Program-made: the position numbers and the translations under genes
The notes under the pieces: generated by a model
What the model was told of the DNA's origin: nothing
Seen by the model: only the letters and a program-made list of their open reading frames with translations
The model's database searches: none
Assembly (NCBI RefSeq): GCF_963677685.1
Contig: NZ_OY782186.1
Location: 2,666,001 to 2,730,000, forward strand
Source of the DNA: an uncultured Bacteroides sp.
GTDB lineage: Bacteria > Bacteroidota > Bacteroidia > Bacteroidales > Bacteroidaceae
DNA: 64,000 nucleotides
Direction of reading: 5' to 3'
In this document: positions 1 through 7,754 of the stretch, one piece after another
Layout: each line of letters starts with the position of its first letter
Numbering within the stretch: position 1 is the first letter of the stretch

Positions 1-177
1 ATAGTTAATGTATTGCATCATGACATCATTCCAACTTGGGGAGTAATCTTATTGTTGTTCTTGATATTTCCTGTATTGATTGAGAGCGTTATTAGTTCTA
101 AGAAGAACAAATTGCCATTGATGCTAAAGGGAATATTGAAAGTCTCAGATAAGCTTGAAGATTTTATGTCACGCTAA
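1..177 (+). CDS. C-terminal end of a membrane protein (partial)
   Basis: An open frame runs in from the left edge and ends at TAA 175-177, giving 58 residues. It has one clear hydrophobic helix (around WGVILLLFLIFPVLIE) followed by a lysine-rich cytoplasmic-looking tail. This would fit the last membrane helix of a multi-pass protein such as an acyltransferase-3 family member, but the fragment is too short to name. The start lies outside the window. Confidence 0.55.
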   Translation: MVNVLHHDIIPTWGVILLLFLIFPVLIESVISSKKNKLPLMLKGILKVSDKLEDFMSR

Positions 178-189
178 AAAGCTATTTTG

Positions 190-277
190 TTTTATAGGCT
201 GAAACAAAGTATTTCAAGCCTTTGATTATTTAGTTTCGATGCGCTAAACATTTTATTTCAACTTGTGAAACAGTAAG
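190..277. repeat. four-unit 22-bp periodic repeat
   Basis: Four successive 22-base units begin at 190, 212, 234 and 256. All start with TTT (three with TTTC), and three carry AAACA near positions 13-17 of the unit. The fourth base onward and the middle are degenerate. Units one and two also form a stem (AGGCTGAAA at 198 pairing with TTTCAAGCCT ending at 220) that could act as a weak terminator of the gene ending at 177. The periodicity is visible but identity between units is modest, so chance is not excluded. Confidence 0.35.
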
Positions 278-494
278 ACATGTGTGTATTACCCTAGAAA
301 TGGATGGGTTATACTGAAAATGCTTTCCTTTCTTCAATCTTATTAAGATTATGAGTTGACTCTGATTAGACTTACTTCTAAATCGGGTTGACTGTTTTTT
401 TATCTCATTGATAATATCAATTGGCTACCTTTTCTTTTTATTGCTAAGATGAGTTTAGCTTACTACTCTCAAACAATATAAAGTCAAGTAGCCT

Positions 495-723
495 CTATAT
501 AACAGCTCCGCTTCTCTGCTTAGTCTTATCAAGGTGTGATGCAAACTTATTATATTTTTTCATGCATACTTCCTTTCAATGACAATTTCCTTATAACTGG
601 TCCACTTCTTTATTGTTCATGCTTAAGTTCTTGTTGCAAACAGGCGATTTCACGCTTTAGTGCAGCGATCTCATCCGGTGAATTTTGAGCAGGATATTTT
701 TTGATATTCATATAGGCTTTCAT
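495..723 (-). pseudogene. possible insertion-sequence remnant
   Basis: Two short minus-strand frames follow each other: 37 residues (723-610) with a coiled-coil-like end (IAALKREIACLQQELKHEQ), then 22 basic residues (563-495) starting MKKYNKFASHLDK. The arrangement recalls a decayed two-frame transposase, but neither piece is long enough to assign to a family. The rest of 278-1008 shows no gene. It holds AT-rich sequence and the putative operator at 941-958. Confidence 0.22.
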
Positions 724-940
724 TTCAGAATTCAAACTTTCAAAGGTACTAATCCAACGCTATTATGTACTACAAGAGGTCCCTTTTTGCACATAATGAA
801 CCAAGGGAATCAGGATGATAAAAATACTCTGAAAGAAGCTATAAACAAAACGAATCTGAATAAATGTTTAACTTTTTCATCTTACTATATATTTTAAAAG
901 GTGATTATTAGCTCAACTTCTCCCAAGTTAAGACAATAAT

Positions 941-958
941 ATACCCATAAATAGGTAT
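941..958. promoter_or_regulatory. dyad upstream of the tetR gene
   Basis: An imperfect palindrome with arms ATACC (941-945) and GGTAT (954-958) lies about 50 bp before the regulator's ATG. TetR-family proteins usually bind such dyads in their own promoter. Its role as autoregulatory operator is inferred from position only. Confidence 0.35.
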
Positions 959-1008
959 TGTATAAAAAAGAACAGTGTTCTACCTTTGTTGCGAAAATAA
1001 AAAATCAT

Positions 1009-1620
1009 ATGCAAAGACAAAAAGATGATATCCGTAAAGTGATTCTGAAAATCGCCCGCAAAGAGTTCATTGAAAAAGGTTTTAAAGATACTTCGATGCG
1101 TACCATTGCCCAAAAGACAGAAGTTGGATTAAGTAATATTTACAACTATTTCAAAAATAAGGATGAAATATTTCACGAAGTATTAGCATCAGCAATAAGG
1201 GCATTCGAAAAGGTAATGAAAGACCATAATAATGTCGAATTTATAAATATTGATATTTTTTCTTCTGACGAGTATTTAAGAACTCAGGTAGAAATGTTTT
1301 TCAATTTAATCACTAATTATAAGGCAGATATGAATCTCTTGTTTTTCAAATCATCGGGTTCTGCTTTAGAAAATTATCGTGAAGAACTCATTGAGCAATA
1401 CACTCAAATGGGAATTGAATATATTGCTATAATGAAATCAAAATACCCTAAAATCAATGGTAACATTTCGCCTTTTTTCATTCATACAATGAGTGCATGG
1501 CTTATGAGCTGTATAACAGAACTGGTAATGCACGATTTATCTGATGATGAGATGGAAACATTCATACGTGAATATATGGAGTTTGGTACAGCAGGGTGGC
1601 AAAAACTAATGAGAGTTTAA
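1009..1620 (+). CDS. TetR/AcrR family transcriptional regulator
   Basis: This is a one-component DNA-binding regulator of 203 residues from the ATG at 1009. An in-frame TTG at 958 would add 17 residues with no TetR character, so the ATG is preferred. The N-terminal 50 residues hold the TetR helix-turn-helix (SMRTIAQKTEVGLSNIYNYF followed by KNKDEIF). The remainder is a helical ligand-binding domain with no assignable ligand. The gene ends 12 bp before the first ABC transporter gene and is probably co-transcribed with it, which suggests that it controls this transport module. A dyad at 941-958 is a candidate operator. Confidence 0.9.
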   Translation: MQRQKDDIRKVILKIARKEFIEKGFKDTSMRTIAQKTEVGLSNIYNYFKNKDEIFHEVLASAIRAFEKVMKDHNNVEFINIDIFSSDEYLRTQVEMFFNLITNYKADMNLLFFKSSGSALENYREELIEQYTQMGIEYIAIMKSKYPKINGNISPFFIHTMSAWLMSCITELVMHDLSDDEMETFIREYMEFGTAGWQKLMRV

Positions 1621-1632
1621 AAAATAAAAAAA

Positions 1633-3408
1633 ATGAGTACACTATCAAAATTTCAAGCCTATATGACTGGTCGCAAAGCATTGCTTCCTTTGGCATTAGG
1701 ACTTTCGGCACTAAGTGCTTTAGCAGGGATGGCACCGTTTATTTTAATATGGTTTATCACCCGCGAGTTTCTTACAATAGGGGCGTCATCACAATCGCTT
1801 ATCAACACATATGCGTGGTGGGCGGCAGGATTAGCTATTGCAAGCGTTATTATTTATTACGGAGCGTTATTATCGTCACACTTAGTGGCTTTTCGCGTGG
1901 AGTCCAATATGCGACGACTGGCAATGAAAAAAGTGATAAATATGCCGCTCGGCTTTTTCGATAACAACACCAACGGTCGTATCCGCAATATAATTGACGA
2001 CAATGCTGGAATCACACACTCATTTTTGGCACACCAACTGCCCGACCTTGCGGGAAGCGTGGTTATGCCTCTTACCGCTATTACTATGATTTTTGCTTTC
2101 GATTGGCACTTAGGGCTTGCCTGCATGATTCCACTTATCATCTCAGTGTTTTTGCTAAAAACGATGATGGGCAAAAAATCACAGGATTTCACAAGAAAGT
2201 ATATGAATGCGCTGGAAAAAATGAACACAGAAGCCGTTGAGTATGTGCGTGGTATCCCTGTAGTAAAAGTATTTCAGCAAACGGTATTCTCATTTAAAAA
2301 TTTCAATAAAAGTATTATAGAATACAAAGAATTGGTAATTGAATGCACTCGGTTATGGCAACTTCCAATGTCGGCTTACACTGTAATTATCAACGGGTTC
2401 ACGTTCTTTTTAGTTCCTGCCGCCATTTTGCTTATCGGATATAGCGGCAATTACGGCACGGTCATTCTTAATATGTTTCTCTACGTCCTGATTACACCGG
2501 TGTTTTCGCATTGCATTATGCGAAGTATGTATATCAGTCAGGCAATGGAACAAGCAGCAGAAGCCATTGACCGACTTGAAAATCTGACAGCATCAGCAAC
2601 GCTTCCGAAACCATCTAAACCACAGAAAATAAAAACATCGGATATCGCTTTCCACAATGTGTCATTCAGCTATCCCGAAGCCAATAAAAAAGCGGTAAAT
2701 GACATAACTTTCGATATTCAGCCCGGACAAACTGTAGCTTTGGTCGGTGGTTCGGGCGGTGGAAAAACCACGATTGCTCGCCTTGTTCCTCGTTTTTGGG
2801 ATGTTACCGAAGGTGAAGTTTGTATTGGCGGTGTTAATGTAAAAAATATTGCGCACAAAGATTTGATGAAGCATATTTCTTTTGTATTTCAGAATACAAA
2901 GTTGTTCAAAACCACACTTCTTGAAAATATAAAATACGGCAACCACAATGCGACACTCAGCGAAGTGAACCGTGCTGTCGATTTGGCGCAATGTCGCGAA
3001 ATCATCGACCGTCTGCCCGATGGACTGAATACAAAAATCGGTACGGAAGGAACCTATTTATCGGGAGGAGAACAGCAGCGTATCGCTTTAGCACGTGCTT
3101 TTTTGAAAAATGCACCTATCGTGGTCCTTGATGAAGCTACAGCCTTTACCGATCCCGAAAACGAACACTTGATTCAGGAAGCTTTGAAGAAATTATCGGA
3201 AGGAAAAACCGTGCTGATGATTGCCCACCGCCTTACCAGCGTTGTGGATGCCGATAAGATATTGCTTATCAACGAAGGGAAAATTGCCGAACAGGGTACA
3301 CACTACGAATTGGTTCGCAAAAACGGTATTTATACCAAAATGTGGAACGAATACCAACAATCGGTAAAATGGACGATAGGAAAACAAGCTGTTAGCATTA
3401 TGTTATAA
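1633..3408 (+). CDS. ABC half-transporter, YbtQ/IrtB-like (permease-ATPase fusion)
   Basis: A 591-residue half-transporter with an exporter-type six-helix membrane domain (about residues 15-310) fused to a nucleotide-binding domain (about 335-575). Visible motifs are Walker A GGSGGGKTT, the Q-loop in VFQNTKLF, the signature LSGGEQQRIALARA, and Walker B VVLDEATAFTDPENE. The unusual ATAFTDPENE segment after Walker B resembles the YbtPQ/IrtAB group, in which exporter-fold proteins import ferric siderophores. A heterodimer with the next gene, 37 bp downstream, is likely. The substrate (a metal chelate, or a peptide or drug for export) is inferred and not proven. The last ten residues look atypical and may have diverged. 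Confidence 0.88.
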   Translation: MSTLSKFQAYMTGRKALLPLALGLSALSALAGMAPFILIWFITREFLTIGASSQSLINTYAWWAAGLAIASVIIYYGALLSSHLVAFRVESNMRRLAMKKVINMPLGFFDNNTNGRIRNIIDDNAGITHSFLAHQLPDLAGSVVMPLTAITMIFAFDWHLGLACMIPLIISVFLLKTMMGKKSQDFTRKYMNALEKMNTEAVEYVRGIPVVKVFQQTVFSFKNFNKSIIEYKELVIECTRLWQLPMSAYTVIINGFTFFLVPAAILLIGYSGNYGTVILNMFLYVLITPVFSHCIMRSMYISQAMEQAAEAIDRLENLTASATLPKPSKPQKIKTSDIAFHNVSFSYPEANKKAVNDITFDIQPGQTVALVGGSGGGKTTIARLVPRFWDVTEGEVCIGGVNVKNIAHKDLMKHISFVFQNTKLFKTTLLENIKYGNHNATLSEVNRAVDLAQCREIIDRLPDGLNTKIGTEGTYLSGGEQQRIALARAFLKNAPIVVLDEATAFTDPENEHLIQEALKKLSEGKTVLMIAHRLTSVVDADKILLINEGKIAEQGTHYELVRKNGIYTKMWNEYQQSVKWTIGKQAVSIML

Positions 3409-3445
3409 ATTACCCGCAGCAATCATCAAGAAATAACAAATAATT

Positions 3446-5176
3446 ATGTACACAACAATAAAAAGAAAATTCGCACTCTCTGAAAAAGGTGCAAAAGACT
3501 TTATAAAAGGAACAATTTGGACAACCTTACTCAACATTGCATTAATGCTGCCAGCGGTGTTTATCTTCCTTTTTTTGGAACAATACTTAAATAAAGCTTT
3601 GAATCCGGCGATCGAAATTACACATGGATTGTGGTATTATGTGTTACTTGGATTTGGCTTTATGGTCGTAATGTTTATTATTGCGATGTTTCAGTACAGT
3701 AGCACGTATTTCACCGTTTACAGCGAAAGTGCCAACCGCCGTATTTCACTAGCGGAAAAACTTCGCAAGATGCCGCTGGCTTTCTTTGGCGAGAAAAATC
3801 TGTCGGATTTGACTTCCACCATTATGAACGACAACACCGATTTAGAACATACTTTCTCTCATGCCGTACCGCAATTGTTCGCCTCTATCTTCAGCATTAT
3901 ACTGATAGCTATCGGGTTATTCTTTTACAATTGGCAATTATCGCTGGCTTTATTTTGGGTAGTGCCTTTTGCTACTGCTATCTTACTGATTGCAAGAAAG
4001 AAAATAGACAAGGAGAATAAGATTGGCTATCAAACTAAACGCGATGTAAGCGAAAAAATTCAGGAAGGATTGGATACTATTCAGGAAATCAAATCCTATA
4101 ATCAGGAAGAAATGTATGTGAAGGAATTGAACGCCACGACTGATATGTACGAAAAGCATTTGATTAGCGGAGAGCTACTTACAGGAATGTTTGTGAATTC
4201 ATCGGCGGCATTTCTGAAACTCGGGTTAGCGAGCGTCATCATTGTTGGTGCTGGAATGGTTTCCGCAGGAATGACAAGTGTATTTGTTTACTTCATTTTT
4301 CTGATGATTTCGGCAAGCATTTATAATCCTGTTAGTGAAGTTTTTAACAATCTGGCAGCTTTGCTCTATCTCAATGTTCGCATCAACCGGATGAACGAGA
4401 TGCAGGCAATACCCATTCAACAAGGAAGAACAGAATTTAAACCATCGAATTATGATATTGAATTTACGAATGTTGATTTTGCATACGAAGAAGGCAAGCA
4501 AGTGCTTCAAAACGTATCGTTTACGGCAAAACAAGGTGAAATAACAGCATTGGTTGGTCCGTCGGGGGGAGGGAAAAGTACTTCGGCAAAACTCGCCGCC
4601 CGTTTTTGGGACATTCAAAAAGGGAAAATCACACTTGGTGGTCAAAACATCAGCGAAATTGAGCCGGAAGCCTTATTTGAATATTATTCCATTGTTTTTC
4701 AGGATGTTTTGTTGTTTAACGCTTCTGTTAAAGATAATCTCCGCATAGGCAAACGCAATGCAACCGATGATGAAATCAGGCGTGTAGCCAAACTGGCGCA
4801 GTGTGACGAGTTTATTCAGCAAATGCCACAAGGTTATGATACCATCATCGGCGAAAACGGCGAAAACCTTTCGGGTGGAGAACGTCAACGCATTTCCATT
4901 GCGCGTGCCTTATTAAAAGATGCGCCCATTGTGCTTTTAGACGAAGCCACAGCCTCGCTCGATGTGGAAAACGAAACAAAAATTCAAGCTGGCATTTCAG
5001 CATTAATAAAGAATAAAACCGTGCTGATTATCGCCCATCGTATGCGAACTGTTTCGAATGCCGACAAGATTGTGGTGCTAGCAAACGGCGAAGTTGTAGA
5101 AAGCGGCACACCCGAAGAGCTAAAGCTGAAAAAAGGGACATTTTCACGGATGGTGGAGCGGCAGACGGCAAATTAA
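3446..5176 (+). CDS. ABC half-transporter, YbtP/IrtA-like partner
   Basis: This 576-residue permease-ATPase fusion is the probable partner of the preceding gene. The membrane domain covers roughly residues 20-310. The ATPase domain has Walker A GPSGGGKST, signature LSGGERQRISIARA, Walker B IVLLDEATASLD and the switch histidine in IIAHRM. The Walker B/D-loop region is canonical here, unlike in the first subunit, as expected if the two ATP sites of a heterodimer differ. The pair has no adjacent outer-membrane receptor, so import of a chelate would need a TonB system elsewhere. Export of a small compound remains possible. Confidence 0.88.
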   Translation: MYTTIKRKFALSEKGAKDFIKGTIWTTLLNIALMLPAVFIFLFLEQYLNKALNPAIEITHGLWYYVLLGFGFMVVMFIIAMFQYSSTYFTVYSESANRRISLAEKLRKMPLAFFGEKNLSDLTSTIMNDNTDLEHTFSHAVPQLFASIFSIILIAIGLFFYNWQLSLALFWVVPFATAILLIARKKIDKENKIGYQTKRDVSEKIQEGLDTIQEIKSYNQEEMYVKELNATTDMYEKHLISGELLTGMFVNSSAAFLKLGLASVIIVGAGMVSAGMTSVFVYFIFLMISASIYNPVSEVFNNLAALLYLNVRINRMNEMQAIPIQQGRTEFKPSNYDIEFTNVDFAYEEGKQVLQNVSFTAKQGEITALVGPSGGGKSTSAKLAARFWDIQKGKITLGGQNISEIEPEALFEYYSIVFQDVLLFNASVKDNLRIGKRNATDDEIRRVAKLAQCDEFIQQMPQGYDTIIGENGENLSGGERQRISIARALLKDAPIVLLDEATASLDVENETKIQAGISALIKNKTVLIIAHRMRTVSNADKIVVLANGEVVESGTPEELKLKKGTFSRMVERQTAN

Positions 5177-5267
5177 TGAAGAGTAAACAACTAATAATAA
5201 AAGATTCGATAACATCTTGATAACGAGCGAATTTTTAGCCTATCGCGAGAAAAGTAGGTAAAAATAC

Positions 5268-5275
5268 TATTTTTG
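5268..5275 (+). promoter_or_regulatory. Bacteroides -7 box before the CDF gene
   Basis: TATTTTTG matches the Bacteroides -7 consensus TAnnTTTG and lies in the 253-bp gap between the ABC operon and the CDF gene. No clear TTTG -33 element is seen at the usual spacing, so this is a moderate call. If used, the CDF and methyltransferase genes have their own transcript. Confidence 0.35.
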
Positions 5276-5293
5276 TGATGCAATTTAACTTAA

Positions 5294-5440
5294 TGTCACA
5301 GTGCCTCCACACCGGACACGGCACAAGGCTCTATCATACAAGATGTAAATGATGCAATTGCCTTAATGAAAGTTCTTGGTTTTGAAAAACCAAATTTCAA
5401 TATAATTTATATAAAAAACATATCAAAAAATGAAGAATAA
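5294..5440 (+). pseudogene. gene remnant overlapping the CDF start
   Basis: A 48-codon open frame without a start codon begins after an in-frame stop (5291-5293). It ends at TAA 5438-5440, eleven bases into the CDF gene in another frame. It reads CHSASTPDTAQGSIIQDVND, then a short segment ending LMKVLGFEKPNF. The protein-like composition and the overlap with the next start suggest the 3' end of a deleted gene that was once translationally coupled to the CDF gene. I do not recognise its family. Confidence 0.35.
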
Positions 5441-6368
5441 AGTAGATAAACATCAACATAATTCGCATCATCACCATCACGGGCATGATTTACACGAAAA
5501 GAAACTGTTGTGGGTAACTTTGATTAATATATCGATAACGGTTGTTCAAGTTGCTGGCGGACTTGTTTCCAACAGTTTGTCGCTGCTGTCCGATGCGATT
5601 CACAATTTGGGCGATTCATCTGCCATCTTTATTTCGTTTCTTGCCGGAAAAATCAGCTTGAAGAAAGCTGACAACACACACACATTTGGTTATAAACGCA
5701 TTGAAATTTTAGCAGCACTTTTTAATGCGATAGTCTTGATTGCCATTTGTATATTCTTGTTTTATGAAGCATACAACCGATTTATGAATCCTGAGCCAAT
5801 AAAAGGTCTGCTGATGCTGATTGTAGCTATATTCGGGCTGTTGGCTAACTTAATTTCCGCCATTCTTTTACACAAAGACCAATCACAAAATCTGAACGTA
5901 AAAGCGGCCTATATGCACCTGCTGGGTGACACACTATCCTCTATCGCTGTGATTGCCGGCGGTGTAGCAATATGGTTTTGGAACATTTACTGGCTAGATC
6001 CTACAATTACCGTTCTTGTCGGAGTTTACATTATTTGGCATACATGGGGCATTGTAAAGGAAACTGTAGACATTTTAATGCAGGCAACGCCAGAAAACAT
6101 TGATTTAGAAAAGATTAAAACAGAAGTAGAAAGAATTAAAGAAGTTGATAATATCCACCACGTTCACGTTTGGAAATTAGATGATTCTAAAATTCATTTT
6201 GAAGCCCACATAAGTATGAAAGACAACATAGATATGGTAAAAATGATGGCCATCAGAGAGCAAATTAAACAATTGCTCTACGAACAATTTGGGATAAGGC
6301 ACATTACCCTCGAAATGGGATATAATTGTTGCAATGGAGAAAAACAATTAATAAAAAATGCACTTTGA
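5430..6368 (+). CDS. cation diffusion facilitator (zinc-type efflux), CzcD-like
   Basis: An inner-membrane metal/proton antiporter of 312 residues. The N-terminus is very histidine-rich (HQHNSHHHHHGHD), as in zinc-handling CDF proteins. Six membrane helices follow. The transport site is of the HxxxD-HxxxD type (IHNLGDS in helix 2, MHLLGDT in helix 5), the pattern typical of Zn2+ specificity. A C-terminal cytoplasmic ferredoxin-like metal-sensing domain (VDNIHHVHVWKLDD) closes the protein. Its position behind the YbtPQ/IrtAB-like pair suggests a metal-homeostasis island, perhaps coping with zinc brought in or released by chelate handling. The ATG at 5430 gives the full family length. Confidence 0.92.
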   Translation: MKNKVDKHQHNSHHHHHGHDLHEKKLLWVTLINISITVVQVAGGLVSNSLSLLSDAIHNLGDSSAIFISFLAGKISLKKADNTHTFGYKRIEILAALFNAIVLIAICIFLFYEAYNRFMNPEPIKGLLMLIVAIFGLLANLISAILLHKDQSQNLNVKAAYMHLLGDTLSSIAVIAGGVAIWFWNIYWLDPTITVLVGVYIIWHTWGIVKETVDILMQATPENIDLEKIKTEVERIKEVDNIHHVHVWKLDDSKIHFEAHISMKDNIDMVKMMAIREQIKQLLYEQFGIRHITLEMGYNCCNGEKQLIKNAL

Positions 6369-6411
6369 AAAAAGAAATAATAAATTTAACCTAAAAACAA
6401 ATAGAATAAAT

Positions 6412-7431
6412 ATGAACATACCAAAATTACATTCACCATACAGTAAACTAAATAACCTTCTGTATGTCAGTTACCTGCCCAAAGTAATTAATACGGCAAT
6501 AGAGGAGAATATTTTCGAAGTGCTTGCTGATAAAGGATTTTCGTTAGATGATATTGTTGAACGATTGGGAACACAGAAGAAAATAACTGAAGCACTTTTA
6601 AATGTGCTGTCGAAAATAGGATTGGTTTCCAATGAAAATGGAAGTTATAGATTAACGCTTCTTGCTGAAGAATACCTCGTTAAAACCTCGGAGGCAAACC
6701 AAATACACGAAGTAAAACAGTTCTCGGGAAGCAACGGCATTTTCGATTATTTGCCACAGGCATTGAAAGGTAAAATGCCTGAGTTTGACGGAAAAATGTG
6801 GAGTACAAAAGAAGCCTCCGTAAATATGGAACAAGGAATGAAAGCTGGTGGATTACAAGAAGCTGTCTCGTTTGTAAAAAGTATCCACGAATTTGCATCT
6901 TGCACCAAAATGTGTGACTTGGCAGGGAATGTTGGATATTTCTCATATGCCTTTTTACAAGAAAACCCTAAACTCGAAGCTCATGTTTACGATTTGCCTG
7001 TGGTATGCGAGAACGCCAAAGAGCTAAAACAAAATGAACCTAATTTTAACCGAGTAACTTATCACGGTTTCGATATGAAGAAAGATGAATCCTTTGGAGA
7101 AGGATACGATTTCTTTTTCATTTCTCATTATTTGTATGAATACGGAGCAAAAGGAGAATTGGTCGATTTTCTAAAGAAAGTCAATCAATCGATGAAACTA
7201 GGCGGAATTTTTGTATCGAACCATATTTGTGATAACGCTATTGACAAAGATAGCGAACTCACATTGGCTTTGGTTGAATTACACACTCGTATTTTAGGTT
7301 ATCCAACCCATCAATTGCCTGAATCTGTTTTGAAAAAAGCCCTGAAAGAAGCCGGCTTCAGCGATTTTCAAGTCAAACAAGCTAATGGGAATTATAGTTT
7401 TCCGACATTGTTGCTATCAGCAAAAAAATAA
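6412..7431 (+). CDS. SAM-dependent O-methyltransferase-like protein
   Basis: The 339-residue protein starts at ATG 6412 (MNIPKLHSPY). An ATG at 6358 overlaps the CDF stop and adds 18 poorly supported residues, but would allow translational coupling. The N-terminal ~90 residues form a dimerisation/winged-helix domain (DIVERLGTQKKITEALLNVL, LVSNENGSYRLT). The C-terminal class I methyltransferase fold shows SAM motif I as CDLAGNVGYFSYAF. The layout matches the plant/animal O-methyltransferase (HIOMT-like) superfamily. The substrate is unknown. Being last in a metal-transport gene group, it could modify a small chelator or respiratory cofactor, but this is guesswork. Confidence 0.8.
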   Translation: MNIPKLHSPYSKLNNLLYVSYLPKVINTAIEENIFEVLADKGFSLDDIVERLGTQKKITEALLNVLSKIGLVSNENGSYRLTLLAEEYLVKTSEANQIHEVKQFSGSNGIFDYLPQALKGKMPEFDGKMWSTKEASVNMEQGMKAGGLQEAVSFVKSIHEFASCTKMCDLAGNVGYFSYAFLQENPKLEAHVYDLPVVCENAKELKQNEPNFNRVTYHGFDMKKDESFGEGYDFFFISHYLYEYGAKGELVDFLKKVNQSMKLGGIFVSNHICDNAIDKDSELTLALVELHTRILGYPTHQLPESVLKKALKEAGFSDFQVKQANGNYSFPTLLLSAKK

Positions 7432-7469
7432 ATAAGATATAAAAAATGAACCACTGGTTTGAGAGATTG

Positions 7470-7620
7470 GTCTGAGACAGATTTTAAAACCGGGAACAAT
7501 ATTTGTCTATTTCCAACATCTATCATCATATCATAAGCATAGGCACGAAGTTTGTCATCTTTGAATGAGCTCAAAGATGGCTATCTGAGTTTTCAAGGCG
7601 AAGAGGCTAGGAACTGGTTT
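7470..7620 (-). pseudogene. possible IS3-type OrfA fragment, broken
   Basis: On the minus strand one frame reads LFALKTQIAIFELIQR, and a second frame continues DDKLRAYAYDMMIDVGN. Joined across a frameshift, the two resemble the C-terminal part of Bacteroides IS3-family OrfA proteins (LRAYAYxMMIDVAE-type ending). A stop and a frameshift interrupt it, and no other part of an element is visible. The family call rests on memory of the motif. Confidence 0.35.
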
Positions 7621-7658
7621 CTCTTTTTTATTTGACTATTGATGGAGCATAAAATAAA

Positions 7659-7710
7659 TTTCCATGTTAGATAGATCAACACTCACGTACTAATCTAGCT
7701 AACATGGAAA
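7659..7710. terminator. long stem-loop between convergent genes
   Basis: Perfect 12-bp arms TTTCCATGTTAG (7659-7670) and CTAACATGGAAA (7699-7710) extend inward by about five more pairs after one mismatch. It sits between the converging methyltransferase and GH31 genes. On the minus strand the stem is followed by a T-rich stretch, so it most likely terminates the glycoside hydrolase operon. Confidence 0.6.
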
Positions 7711-7754
7711 AACCTAACCATTAGGGTTTATTAGAAAACCTATATTTTGAAAGT

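Noticed and set aside
685..897. 70-codon plus-strand frame before tetR
   Set aside because: Starts at a non-ATG codon, low-complexity composition, and overlaps the possible IS remnant on the other strand.
4226..4645. Minus-strand frame inside the second ABC gene
   Set aside because: Covers the Walker A region of the ABC protein on the other strand; no sign of independent coding.
7659..7710. Invertible promoter flanked by inverted repeats
   Set aside because: The loop is too short for an invertible promoter, no invertase is near and both flanking genes converge on it.
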